From NCBI RefSeq assembly GCF_000226975.2, contig NZ_CP019285.1, positions 2,542,001 to 2,606,000 of the forward strand: a stretch of 64,000 nt of DNA, read 5' to 3'. This DNA is from Halobiforma lacisalsi AJ5. Lineage in GTDB: Archaea > Halobacteriota > Halobacteria > Halobacteriales > Natrialbaceae. Each line of letters starts with the position of its first letter. Position 1 is the stretch's first letter. The notes beneath the pieces were generated by a model. That model saw only the letters and a list, made by a program, of their open reading frames with translations. It was not told the DNA's origin and searched no databases. Positions 18,852 through 27,178 of this stretch are shown piece by piece. A program made the position numbers and the translations under genes.

Positions 18852-19241
18852 TCACTCACCCTCGAGGACGACCCGGTCGCCGGGGTCGACGCCCGCCGCC
18901 GTTCCCGCGGGCAACTCGAGGATGGTGTCGGCCCGGGCACGCTCGAAGCCGCGCCAGGGGCGGAGCCGTTCGACCCGTTCGACGACGCCGTCGACGAGCC
19001 AGACGACGTCGAGCGGAACGAAGACGAACAGCATGTGAACGTCCCGGGTCTTCGCCGCGTCGAACCGGAACGCGAGCGCGTAGTCGTCGGGAAGCGATCG
19101 GCGGAACATGAGTCCGCGGGTCTGGCTGACGATCGAATCCGCGAGGTCGACCGTCGATGCAAGGGTCGTCGGCTCGCCGTCGGCCGGTTCGTGACGTACG
19201 CGCACGACCTCGAGTGGATCCCGGGACCTCAAAAAGCTCAC
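18852..19241 (-). CDS. DUF192 family protein
   Basis: 129 residues from GTG 19241. The core matches the DUF192 pattern by eye: a segment TRGLMFRRSLPDDYALAFRF, then RDVHMLFVFVPLDVVWLVDG, then a C-terminal LELPAGTAAGVDPGDRVVLE. In characterised contexts this beta-rich domain is small and secreted or membrane-associated; its function is unknown. No obvious signal peptide is seen here. It lies immediately downstream of the transducer gene in the same direction (gap 41 bp), so the two may be co-transcribed. The exact start is uncertain. Confidence 0.75.
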   Translation of the reverse strand: MSFLRSRDPLEVVRVRHEPADGEPTTLASTVDLADSIVSQTRGLMFRRSLPDDYALAFRFDAAKTRDVHMLFVFVPLDVVWLVDGVVERVERLRPWRGFERARADTILELPAGTAAGVDPGDRVVLEGE

Positions 19242-19282
19242 GTCCGTCGGCCGGACGGCGGCCGCCCCCGGGGACGTCGCGT

Positions 19283-21805
19283 CTACTCCGGCGAATCCGG
19301 TTCGGCGCCCTCGGTCCGGACGACGTCGCCGTCCTCGTCGAAGGCGAACGCGGCATCGGTGTCGTCCGTGCTCGAGTTCCCGTCGCTCGCTTCGGACTCT
19401 CCGCTGTTCCCGTCGTCCCGTGATTCCGCTTCAGTGATCTCCTCGAGTCCCGCGACGTCGTCGAGCGACGCGGCCTCGCGGTCGCCGTCGGCGTCCGTGT
19501 CGAACCGATCCAGCGCCTCCGAGAGGACCGTCGCCTGCTGGCTCAGTTCGTCCGCGGAGTTCGACACCTCGGTCAGCGCGGAGGTCTGCTCCTCGGCGGC
19601 CGCGGCAACCGTTTCGGCTTCGGCGGTCGTCTCTTCCGAAATCGTCGCCACTTCGTCGACCATCGCGACGACCTCCTGGGTCGACGCGGCCTGCTGTTCG
19701 GTCGCCGCCGATATCTCCTGGACGCCGTCGTTCGTCTGGCCGGCGTAGTCGGCGATGTCCTCGAGCGCCGTGACGACGTCGGAGACGAGGTCGTTGACCC
19801 GTTCGATCTCCTCGCTGGTTTGATCGACCTCCGTAGCCGATCGCTCGGTCTGGGTCTGGACCGCCTCGAGGCGGTCGCCGATCTGCTTTGCGGCCCCCTT
19901 GACGTCCTGGGAGAGTTCCTTGACCTCCGCGGCGACCGTGCTGAACCCTTCCGTGTCGCTGCCGCTCGCGGAGCGGGAGGCCTCGATGTTGGCGTTCAGC
20001 GCGAGCATGTTCGTCTGCTCGGCGATCTCGGCGATCGTATCGGCCAGTTCGTCGATCTGGTCGACCTGCTCGCGCAGTTCGTCGAACTCGGCGACGACGT
20101 CGCGGTACTCGTCCTCGAGGTCGTCACAGGCGTCGATCGCCTCCTGGGCGGCCTCGCGCCCGTCGCGGCTGGTGCGGGCGGTTCGTTCGGCGATGTCGGC
20201 GACGTCGTTCGAGGAGGCCGCGATCTGCTGGGTCGTCGTCGACAGGTTGTTCATCTGGGTGTCGACCGACTGCAGCGACTGGTGTTGCCGTTCGGCGCCA
20301 TCGGAGATTTCCTGGATCGAACTGCTGACCTCCCGGCTCGCGGAGCGGACTTCCTCGCTCGAGGCAGTGACCTGCTCGCTGGCCGTCGCGACGTCGGTCG
20401 CGAACTGAGTGAGCCGGTCGATCGTCGTCTCGATCTCGGCGAGCATCTCGTTGAACTCCTCGGCGATCTCGGTCATCGCCTCGTGTTCGCCGTCGGCGTC
20501 CATTCGGACGGTCAGGTCGCCGTCGGCGGCCGACTGCATCACGTCGCTGTAGTCGGTGGCCTTCCGCTCGAGGTGGTCGTTGATCCGCTCGACCTCCTCG
20601 CGCTCGGCTTCGGCCTCGGCGCGGGCCCGCTCGGCCTCGTGGATCGTGTCCTTGAGTTCGGCCCGCATCGAGTCGAAGCCGTCGTAGAGTCGCCCGATAT
20701 TGTCGATGCGCTTCGTCTCGAGATCGACGTCGAGGTCCCCCTCCTCCATTCGGGCGGCCTTTTGGGTGAGACGGTCGATCGAAGCGGCTGTATTGCGGCC
20801 GAGAACCGCCCCGACGAGACCGATCAGGAGGACCCCGCCGACCGTGGCCAGCGTGCCGTACTGGTTGACCGTGTCGACGAACCCGTAGGCGTCCCCGGCC
20901 GACGTATGGGTCAGCACGATCAACCCCATCTCCGTGCCGTGGTAGGCCGCGACGTAGCCGTCCGGTGTGAACTCGTAGGGTTCGTCCGCGAGCGAGCCGC
21001 CGGGCGACCCCTCGTACGCGATGGCGTCCGAGTGGGTGGGGCTCTGACTCCCGAGAGCCTCGTCGAGCAGGCTGTGGTCGTTCTCGTACTCCTCGAGGAA
21101 GCGGTTCCCGACGAAATCGCCCTGGAGCGCGTCCTGTCCGGTCCCGGTGAACGTGCCGTCGAGAACCAGTCGGCCGTCGCGATCGACCGCGAACGTGACG
21201 GAATCTCGCTCCTCGCCCCCGCCGAGGTCCGTCATCACGTCCTCGAGGTCGAAGGTCATCACGATGGCCGTCCGGTCCGAGCCACTGGTGCTGACGTAGT
21301 AGGAGACGGCCGCCGAACCGTCGGTTTCGTAGGCATCGGTGCGCTGGACCTCGACCGCGGACAGTTCGGAATCGATCCGATCGCGGTCTGGGAAATCGAC
21401 GTCCTCGAGCGTCTGGGCGTCGTCAGCGGTCGTCGCGAGGAGATCGCCCGTCTCCTGGTCGACGTAGTGGACGTCGACGACCTGTCCGGAGAGATCCAGT
21501 TGCAGGTCGTTGAGGTACGACTGGATCTCGCCGACCTCCCCGTCCTCGACGACGGGCGTGTTGGCGGTACTCGCGGTTCGCCGCTCGTTTTGCTCGTTCC
21601 AGTTGTCGATCGTGATCGCCTCCTGTCTCGCGAACGCCTCCTGGTCCTCGAGGGCGTTCGCCTCGACGCTGTCGGTGACGCTCGCCGTCGCGACCAGGCC
21701 GATCGCCCCCACCGAGAGCGCCAACAGTAACAGAACGATGCCGAACTTGAGCGCGTAACTGCGCCTGATGACCGCCGGAACCAGACCTCGCATCTTCCCG
21801 ATCAT
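19283..21805 (-). CDS. Methyl-accepting transducer (haloarchaeal Htr type)
   Basis: I use ATG 21805 (MIGKMRGLVPAVIRRSYALK); the open frame extends 21 codons further, and ATG 21793 is also possible. Layout for 840 residues: TM1 near 18-43, an extracellular sensor domain of about 260 residues (Cache-like), TM2 (GVLLIGLVGAVLG), two HAMP-like segments, then a long coiled-coil signalling domain with the conserved tip IAEQTNMLALNANIEASR. The tail beyond the coiled coil is acidic. Such transducers control CheA and flagellar rotation in response to an external ligand, here unknown. No che genes are adjacent. Confidence 0.9.
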   Translation of the reverse strand: MIGKMRGLVPAVIRRSYALKFGIVLLLLALSVGAIGLVATASVTDSVEANALEDQEAFARQEAITIDNWNEQNERRTASTANTPVVEDGEVGEIQSYLNDLQLDLSGQVVDVHYVDQETGDLLATTADDAQTLEDVDFPDRDRIDSELSAVEVQRTDAYETDGSAAVSYYVSTSGSDRTAIVMTFDLEDVMTDLGGGEERDSVTFAVDRDGRLVLDGTFTGTGQDALQGDFVGNRFLEEYENDHSLLDEALGSQSPTHSDAIAYEGSPGGSLADEPYEFTPDGYVAAYHGTEMGLIVLTHTSAGDAYGFVDTVNQYGTLATVGGVLLIGLVGAVLGRNTAASIDRLTQKAARMEEGDLDVDLETKRIDNIGRLYDGFDSMRAELKDTIHEAERARAEAEAEREEVERINDHLERKATDYSDVMQSAADGDLTVRMDADGEHEAMTEIAEEFNEMLAEIETTIDRLTQFATDVATASEQVTASSEEVRSASREVSSSIQEISDGAERQHQSLQSVDTQMNNLSTTTQQIAASSNDVADIAERTARTSRDGREAAQEAIDACDDLEDEYRDVVAEFDELREQVDQIDELADTIAEIAEQTNMLALNANIEASRSASGSDTEGFSTVAAEVKELSQDVKGAAKQIGDRLEAVQTQTERSATEVDQTSEEIERVNDLVSDVVTALEDIADYAGQTNDGVQEISAATEQQAASTQEVVAMVDEVATISEETTAEAETVAAAAEEQTSALTEVSNSADELSQQATVLSEALDRFDTDADGDREAASLDDVAGLEEITEAESRDDGNSGESEASDGNSSTDDTDAAFAFDEDGDVVRTEGAEPDSPE

Positions 21806-21940
21806 GAGTTCGAAGTATAATTCTCCTGTCTCTGATAACCTCAAAAATCTTTCTCCGGATTCTATCACTGATGATTACTGATGGGTATGGCGACGAACGG
21901 ACGGAGGATTCAATTCCTCGCGGCCCCAATCCCGGGCCGG

Positions 21941-22495
21941 ATGGAAAAAACGCCCCAGGGGACGCCGGTCGGAGTCGACGACCCCTACGAGTACGCGGGC
22001 GTCTGCGATCACCTGACCGGCGAGGGGACGTGCCGGTATGCGTTCGGCCACTACGAGCACGACCCCGAGTTCGCGCGCGAGCGCGCTCAGGAGGACTACG
22101 AGTGTCCCGTCGTCGACCCCGAGCGCGAGGAGACGTGGGCCGACTGCCCGCACTTCCGGTCGCGCAACCGCGACCGGGAGTGCGTCCGCTGTGGCCTCGA
22201 GGAAAAGCGGATGGCCCACGACGACGAGCGGCCGCTGCTCGAGGAACACCACCTCTCCTACGCCCGTGATGGCGAGGAACTCTCCCACGAGATCACGATC
22301 TATCTCTGTCGCTGGTGTCACTCGAAGGTCCACGACTCGTGGGCGCGGATCACCGACGACGCCGCGCCGGAGCCCGAAGCCATCGCGGAACTCGAGGGCC
22401 GGCGGAGCCGCGAGCAGGACGAACTGGGCTTCGAGTCGGCGGCGGACCGGTACGACCCGGGTGCGGGCGACGACGCCGGGACGGCCGACGAGTGA
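21941..22495 (+). CDS. Haloarchaeal zinc-binding protein with HNH-like motif
   Basis: I start at ATG 21941 (MEKTPQGTPVGVDDP) instead of the in-frame ATG at 21881, whose 20 extra residues are basic and untypical. The 184-residue protein has several Cys/His clusters: an N-terminal CDHLTGEGTCRY, then CVRCG, EEHHLSY, and CRWCHSKVH. The CxxC...HH...CxxCH...H order is that of the HNH/beta-beta-alpha-metal fold, so a nuclease or nucleic-acid-binding role is possible but unproven. It is conserved in haloarchaea as a domain of unknown function as far as I recall. Divergent from the transducer gene. Confidence 0.6.
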   Translation: MEKTPQGTPVGVDDPYEYAGVCDHLTGEGTCRYAFGHYEHDPEFARERAQEDYECPVVDPEREETWADCPHFRSRNRDRECVRCGLEEKRMAHDDERPLLEEHHLSYARDGEELSHEITIYLCRWCHSKVHDSWARITDDAAPEPEAIAELEGRRSREQDELGFESAADRYDPGAGDDAGTADE

Positions 22496-22563
22496 GCGGC
22501 TCCCGCCCGTTCCGTGGCGCTCGCCGGGAGACCCCTTAACCGCCGGAGTCCCGAACCGCCGAC

Positions 22564-23706
22564 GTGTCACAGGTACTCGTCTACGGCTCGTACGGGTTCG
22601 TCGGCTCCCTGATCGCCCGCGAAGCGATCGACCGGGGGCTCGAGGTCGTCCTCGCCGGTCGTGACGGTGACCGGCTCCGGCAGCAGGTCGACGACCTCGA
22701 CCGGCCGGGCCGGCGGTTCGCGCTCGAGGACCCCGACGTCGTCGCCGAGGCGATCGACGGCGCGGACGTCGACTGCGTGTTGAACTGTGCCGGCCCCTTC
22801 TCGAACACGGCCGACCCGCTCGTCGAGGGCTGTCTGCGGACGAACACCGACTACGTCGACATCACCGGCGAAATCCCCGTCATCGAGGGGATCGCCGACC
22901 GCGACGCGGCGGCGATCGACGCCGGCGTCTCGTTGCTCCCGGCCGTCGGCTTCTCGGTCGTCGCAATGGACTGTCTCGCGGCGCACCTCGACCGGCGACT
23001 CCCCGAAGCCGACGCGCTCGCACTCGGCGCGGACTCGCTGCGCCCGCCCTCGATCGGCACCGTCCGGACCGTCCTCGAGGGGGCCGAAGACGGCGGAGCC
23101 GTCTACCGGGACGGGACGCTCGAACGCGTGCCGGCCGCGTGGCGGACGCGACGGATCGACTTCGGCCGGGGAACCAGACCGGCGGTGACGATGCCGACGG
23201 GCGACGTCTCGACGGCCCACTACACGACTGGCGTGCCGGACGTGACCGTCTACGTCCTCGCGCCGCCGCCGGTCACGACGGCGCTGAAAGCCCACCGCTA
23301 CCTCGCGCCGATCGTCGCCGCCACGCCGGTCCGCGAGACGCTGAAGCAACTCGCGGGCTACGTCCGAGAGGGACCCGGTTCGTGGTCCCGAAAGCGCGGG
23401 TCGGTGTACGTCTGGGGCGAAGCGCGGGTCGATAGTGAGGCCGGCGAGGGTGGCGACCCCGACGAGAAGGAGCCCCAAACCCGTGCGGTCTCGCGACTCC
23501 AGACCCCGGACGCCTACGTCGTGACCGTCGACGCCGCCGTGACCGCGGTCGAACGCGTCCTCGAGGGGGACGTCGACCCCGGCTTTCGAACGCCAGGCGG
23601 TGCGTTCGGCCCCGAATTCGTCCTCGAACTCGAGGGCGTCGACGGGTTCTTCGACGAGTCGACGCCCGAATCCGGGACGCCGCCGGTCGACGTTTGCTCG
23701 CCCTGA
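22564..23706 (+). CDS. Saccharopine-dehydrogenase-like NAD(P)-binding protein
   Basis: 380 residues from GTG 22564. The N-terminus is a Rossmann fold with VLVYGSYGFVGSLIAREAID (GxxGxxG) and AGRDGDRL, followed by DVDCVLNCAGPF, the saccharopine-dehydrogenase / trans-acting enoyl-reductase pattern. These proteins act on various small substrates or on lipid precursors, and true lysine metabolism is unlikely here. A run of acidic residues around 295-310 is probably a surface loop. It follows the HNH-like gene by 68 bp in the same direction; whether they share a transcript is unclear. Confidence 0.82.
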   Translation: MSQVLVYGSYGFVGSLIAREAIDRGLEVVLAGRDGDRLRQQVDDLDRPGRRFALEDPDVVAEAIDGADVDCVLNCAGPFSNTADPLVEGCLRTNTDYVDITGEIPVIEGIADRDAAAIDAGVSLLPAVGFSVVAMDCLAAHLDRRLPEADALALGADSLRPPSIGTVRTVLEGAEDGGAVYRDGTLERVPAAWRTRRIDFGRGTRPAVTMPTGDVSTAHYTTGVPDVTVYVLAPPPVTTALKAHRYLAPIVAATPVRETLKQLAGYVREGPGSWSRKRGSVYVWGEARVDSEAGEGGDPDEKEPQTRAVSRLQTPDAYVVTVDAAVTAVERVLEGDVDPGFRTPGGAFGPEFVLELEGVDGFFDESTPESGTPPVDVCSP

Positions 23707-23720
23707 GGGCGGCGGTCGGC

Positions 23721-24515
23721 TTACACCAGGTCGCCGCGTCCGCGACCCGATGGATTCGCCTCGACCGACGGGATCTCGCCCGTCTCGGCCAGGCTCTTGA
23801 ACCGACGGAGGCTCTCGCCTGCGACCAGGTCGACAGGGGTGCCGAACCGCGAGAGCACCGCGTCGCCGATCGGGCCGCCCGGCGGATCGTACTCGATCTC
23901 GAGGTCGACCAGCGTGCCCCGATCCCCCGGTGCCGGCTCGAACGAGATCGTACACTCGTAGCCGATCGGTGCGCCCTCGAGCGACTGCCAGCGGAGCCGG
24001 TCGCCCGGTTCGTCCTCGACCAGCAGGGCCTCCCACTCGAGGGACCGGCCCAGCGGGGCGTCCGCGCGCCAGTGGTGGCGTTCCTCGGCCGCCGGATCGC
24101 CGGAGACGTCGGCGAACCGGCCGGCGATCCGGTCGAGGTGGTCGGGATCGCGCCAGTACTCCGTGAGTTCCGCTGCCGGTTGCCCCACGATGATCGATCG
24201 CGCGACGGTCGGCTTTCGCTCGTCGTACGCGGCCTCGAGAGCGAGTCCCTCGCCGGCGTCCCCGTCGGTGTCGAGCAGCCGATAGAGCCGGCTACGACCG
24301 GTCAATCCGCGGGTGACCAGGGCCGCACCGACCGCCGCCGTCGACGCGCCGGAGAGGGACCGATCCCGGAGGCCGCGTACGACGAGCGCGCCGCCGATCG
24401 CCGCCGACGCGACGCGTTCCCACCGGCCGACGTTCGGTTCGTCGGTAGCCCGGGAGCGCCGATCCGGAGGAGCGGTCCGCTCGTCGAACGCGGTTTCGCT
24501 CGAGTCGGCCGTCAT
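23721..24515 (-). CDS. SRPBCC (START/polyketide-cyclase-like) family protein
   Basis: The start is ATG 24515 (MTADSSETAFDERTAPP), since upstream in-frame codons run into the tandem 42-bp repeats. 264 residues: a polar N-terminus, then a short Gly/Ala-rich hydrophobic region (about 33-75, AAIGGALVVRG and TAAVGAALVTRG) that may be a membrane-inserting hairpin. The rest is an SRPBCC domain (SIIVGQPAAELTEYWRDPDHLDRI to YECTISFEPAPGDRGTLVDL), the coenzyme-Q-binding/cyclase-like cup fold. Ligand unknown. It converges on the saccharopine-like gene with 14 bp between stops. Confidence 0.8.
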   Translation of the reverse strand: MTADSSETAFDERTAPPDRRSRATDEPNVGRWERVASAAIGGALVVRGLRDRSLSGASTAAVGAALVTRGLTGRSRLYRLLDTDGDAGEGLALEAAYDERKPTVARSIIVGQPAAELTEYWRDPDHLDRIAGRFADVSGDPAAEERHHWRADAPLGRSLEWEALLVEDEPGDRLRWQSLEGAPIGYECTISFEPAPGDRGTLVDLEIEYDPPGGPIGDAVLSRFGTPVDLVAGESLRRFKSLAETGEIPSVEANPSGRGRGDLV

Positions 24516-24881
24516 TGTCGCCCTCTCGGAGGACCGCGGAGCGGTTCGACGCGAGGCCGGCCGTGGCCGGGAGCCGCGACGGTCGACGCTGCCGGTCCGG
24601 GGGAATGTGGACGTCGGTGCCGGGAACGAACGTTGGGTTGCATCGGTCGTGTGAGGTACTCGAGCGAACCTCACCAATGGTGGTTGGGGCTGCGAGTGCA
24701 CGCTCGGGGACCTCACCAATGGTGGTTGGGGCTGCGAGTGCACGCTCGGGGAGTCCACCGATGCGGACGCGGGGCTATCGTCGACCGCGGCACGGTTCCA
24801 AGGCCGTCACCGAGGGTGAGGAGAACGCACCGCTTGAGGGCGATTGCGGTCGAAAGGCCGACCGGTAGCCGCGAGCCTCCG
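24516..24881. other. Intergenic region containing a tandem 42-bp repeat
   Basis: 366 bp between the SRPBCC gene and the small DUF5800-like gene. It holds the exact tandem repeat at 24668-24751 (separate entry). Outside the repeat I see no domain-bearing frame. The frame that continues the SRPBCC gene upstream crosses the repeat and encodes a low-complexity Pro/Gln/Ser/His stretch that is not credible as protein. Confidence 0.6.
24668..24751. repeat. Two exact tandem copies of a 42-bp unit
   Basis: The unit ACCTCACCAATGGTGGTTGG... runs 24668-24709 and is repeated without change at 24710-24751. Each unit contains an 11-bp palindrome CACCA-A-TGGTG (24672-24682 and 24714-24724). The copies lie 150-235 bp upstream of the SRPBCC start. 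Perfect identity suggests a recent duplication or a maintained protein-binding site. Confidence 0.9.
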
Positions 24882-25079
24882 TCAGTCCAGAATGTCGCCG
24901 ATTCGCCGCGGTTCGCCCTGCAGGTTCGGCTGCTCTGCGACGATCTTCAGCACTTCGTGGTCCGTGACGTCGTGGTAGGATTTCTCGGTTGCCTCCTCGA
25001 TGAGGTCCCGCTCGAGGCGGAACTCGGTCCCTTCGTACACGACGTCGACGCCATCGTCGTCGAACGCGAGAGTCGTCAT
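24882..25079 (-). CDS. Small conserved haloarchaeal protein (DUF5800-like)
   Basis: 65 residues, starting ATG 25079 (MTTLAFDDDGVDVVYEGTEF). Upstream, TTTTTATTA in gene orientation (25101-25109 on the plus strand as taataaaaa) sits at -27, which confirms this leaderless start over the longer frame that reaches 25223. The protein is acidic and compact, with TEKSYHDVTDHEVLKIVAEQ and a C-terminal GEPRRIGDILD. From memory it matches a small haloarchaeal family of unknown function, DUF5800; I cannot verify that. It is divergent from the alpha-glucosidase. Confidence 0.7.
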   Translation of the reverse strand: MTTLAFDDDGVDVVYEGTEFRLERDLIEEATEKSYHDVTDHEVLKIVAEQPNLQGEPRRIGDILD

Positions 25080-25253
25080 GACCGGCCGTACGAGGTGGGA
25101 TAATAAAAACGGGGCGGCTGGGAACGCAACCGCCCCGGTTCCCTGCGGCGTTCCCACCGTCATCGAACTCGAGACGGCACGCGGATCTCGCCGATCCTCC
25201 CGTACGAGAAAATATTTCATCATTATTTTGACGAAGGGTGACGGAGCGTACGT

Positions 25254-27035
25254 ATGAGCGACGCTAGTCGAAGCGATTCGGGGACGCGACCGACGGGCGA
25301 CTCCGATCGGGACCTCGAGCGCCGGTGGTGGAAGGAGGCCGTCGTCTACCAGATCTATCCGCGGAGTTTCAACGACTCGAACGGGGACGGGATCGGCGAC
25401 ATCCCCGGCATCCTCGAGAAAGTCGACTACCTAGAAGCGCTGGGCGTCGACGTCGTCTGGCTCAACCCCGTCTACGAGTCGCCGATGGCCGACAACGGGT
25501 ACGACATCGCCGACTACCGGTCGATCCACCCCGAGTTCGGGACGATGGACGACTGGGAGCGGCTGCTCGAGGAGCTCCACGCCCGGGACATGCGCCTGAT
25601 CATGGACCTGGTGGTCAACCACACCTCCGACGAACACGAGTGGTTCGTCCGATCCCGGGAGGGCGATCCCGAGTACGCGGACTACTATTACTGGCGGGAA
25701 GGGCGGGGCGACGGCCCCGGCGGAAAAGGCCAGCCGCCGAACAACTGGAACTCGTTCTTCGAGGGGCCGGCCTGGACCTACGACGACGAGCGCGGCGAGT
25801 ACTACCTCCACCTCTTCGACGAGAAACAGCCCGACCTGAACTGGCGCAACGAGGCCGTCCGCGAGTCCGTCTACGAGATGATGACGTGGTGGCTCGAGCA
25901 GGGCATCGACGGCTTCCGGATGGACGTCATCAACCTGATCTCCAAACCGGAGGGGCTGCCGGACGGCGACCCCGACGAGGGCCTGACCGGCGCGGAGCAC
26001 TTCACGAACGGGCCACGATCAGGGCAGTACATCGACGAAATGTGCGAGCGGGTGCTCTCCGAGGAGGAGATGACCGTCGGCGAGATGGTCGGCGTCGACG
26101 CCGAGACGGCCCGCGAGTACGTCGGCGGGGACGGCTCCGGCCTCTCGATGCTGATCCACTTCGAACACATGGGCGTCGACACCGGCGACGGCGGCAAGTG
26201 GGACGTCGAGGAGCTGGACCTGCTCGAGTTCAAGGACGTCATCACCGACTGGCAGGAAACGCTGGCCGACGAGGGGTGGAACTGCCTCTACCTGAGCAAC
26301 CACGACCAGCCGCGGGCGGTCTCCCGGTTCGGCGACGACGGCGAGTACCGGCGCGAGTCGGGCAAGCTGCTCGCCACGTTCCTGTTCACGCTGCAGGGGA
26401 CACCCTTCGTCTACCAGGGACAGGAGATCGGGATGACGAATACCACGTTCGAGACGCGAGACGAGATTCGGGACGTCGAGGCCGCGAACTTCGTCGAGGC
26501 GGCCCTCGAGTCCGGCGAGTACGACTCCTACGAGGAGGTCCGCCCGATCGTCGAGGCACGGAGCCGGGACAACGCCCGGACGCCGATGCAGTGGTCCGAC
26601 GAGCCACACGCCGGATTCACCGGCGAGGAGGGTGACGGCGAGCCCTGGCTCCCGGTCAACGACGACTCCGAGGCGGTCAACGTCGCGGCCGCGCGGGCCG
26701 ACGGGGACTCGATCTGGCACTACTACCGGGAGTTGATCGACCTCCGGGAGCGCCGGGACGTCTTCGTTTACGGCGACTACGAACTGCTGGCGCCGGACCA
26801 CCCCGAGGTGTTCGCGTACCGGCGGACGCTCGAGGACGAGACGCTGGTCGTCGCCTGTAACTTCTTCGACGGCGAGCCGACGGTCGAACTCCCGGCGCTG
26901 GCGGAGGCGGAGGAGTCGCCCGACCTCCTGCTCGGGACCCACGGGCACGGCGACGAGAACGGGGGCCGGCGACGATCGGACTCGGGAGCGACACTCGAGT
27001 TGCGCCCCTACGAGGCCCGCGTGTACGAACTGTAG
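25254..27035 (+). CDS. GH13 alpha-glucosidase / oligo-1,6-glucosidase
   Basis: 593 residues of glycoside hydrolase family 13. Conserved regions: VYQIYPRSFNDSNGDGIGD (31-49, the calcium-site QPDLN-type region follows later), MDLVVNHTSDEH (117-128), nucleophile D224 in GFRMDVIN, acid/base E277 in VGEM, and the transition-state pair H350-D351 in LSNHDQP. It hydrolyses terminal alpha-glucosidic bonds of maltose, isomaltose or short oligosaccharides. No signal peptide is seen, so it is cytoplasmic. The promoter CATTATTTTG at 25221-25230 fits a leaderless start. No sugar transporter is adjacent. Confidence 0.93.
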   Translation: MSDASRSDSGTRPTGDSDRDLERRWWKEAVVYQIYPRSFNDSNGDGIGDIPGILEKVDYLEALGVDVVWLNPVYESPMADNGYDIADYRSIHPEFGTMDDWERLLEELHARDMRLIMDLVVNHTSDEHEWFVRSREGDPEYADYYYWREGRGDGPGGKGQPPNNWNSFFEGPAWTYDDERGEYYLHLFDEKQPDLNWRNEAVRESVYEMMTWWLEQGIDGFRMDVINLISKPEGLPDGDPDEGLTGAEHFTNGPRSGQYIDEMCERVLSEEEMTVGEMVGVDAETAREYVGGDGSGLSMLIHFEHMGVDTGDGGKWDVEELDLLEFKDVITDWQETLADEGWNCLYLSNHDQPRAVSRFGDDGEYRRESGKLLATFLFTLQGTPFVYQGQEIGMTNTTFETRDEIRDVEAANFVEAALESGEYDSYEEVRPIVEARSRDNARTPMQWSDEPHAGFTGEEGDGEPWLPVNDDSEAVNVAAARADGDSIWHYYRELIDLRERRDVFVYGDYELLAPDHPEVFAYRRTLEDETLVVACNFFDGEPTVELPALAEAEESPDLLLGTHGHGDENGGRRRSDSGATLELRPYEARVYEL

Positions 27036-27145
27036 CCGGCGCGTTCGTCCGAGGCGACGGTGTACGTCGAGTCGGGCAGTCGGTTCGTCGCGAGTCGCGA
27101 CGGGCCGCCGGGTGCCCGTCTGCTGTGCGTCAGACGACGCGCGAG

Positions 27146-27154
27146 CTTTATTAC
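27146..27154 (+). promoter_or_regulatory. TATA-like box of the bactofilin-like gene
   Basis: CTTTATTAC is centred about 29 bp before GTG 27179. The spacing supports a leaderless start at 27179 rather than the in-frame ATG at 27125, which lies upstream of this element. Confidence 0.5.
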
Positions 27155-27178
27155 TGGGGGGTCACATTGGATGCGAGT

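Noticed and set aside
19820-21730. 636-codon frame antisense to the transducer
   Set aside because: Mirrors the codon bias of the transducer gene and has no recognisable domain.
24668-24751. CRISPR array
   Set aside because: Two contiguous copies without spacers and no cas genes; a plain tandem repeat.
24516-24758. N-terminal extension of the SRPBCC protein through the tandem repeat
   Set aside because: It would encode two copies of a Pro/Gln/His/Ser stretch from the 42-bp repeat; not credible as protein, and ATG 24515 precedes a normal-looking N-terminus.
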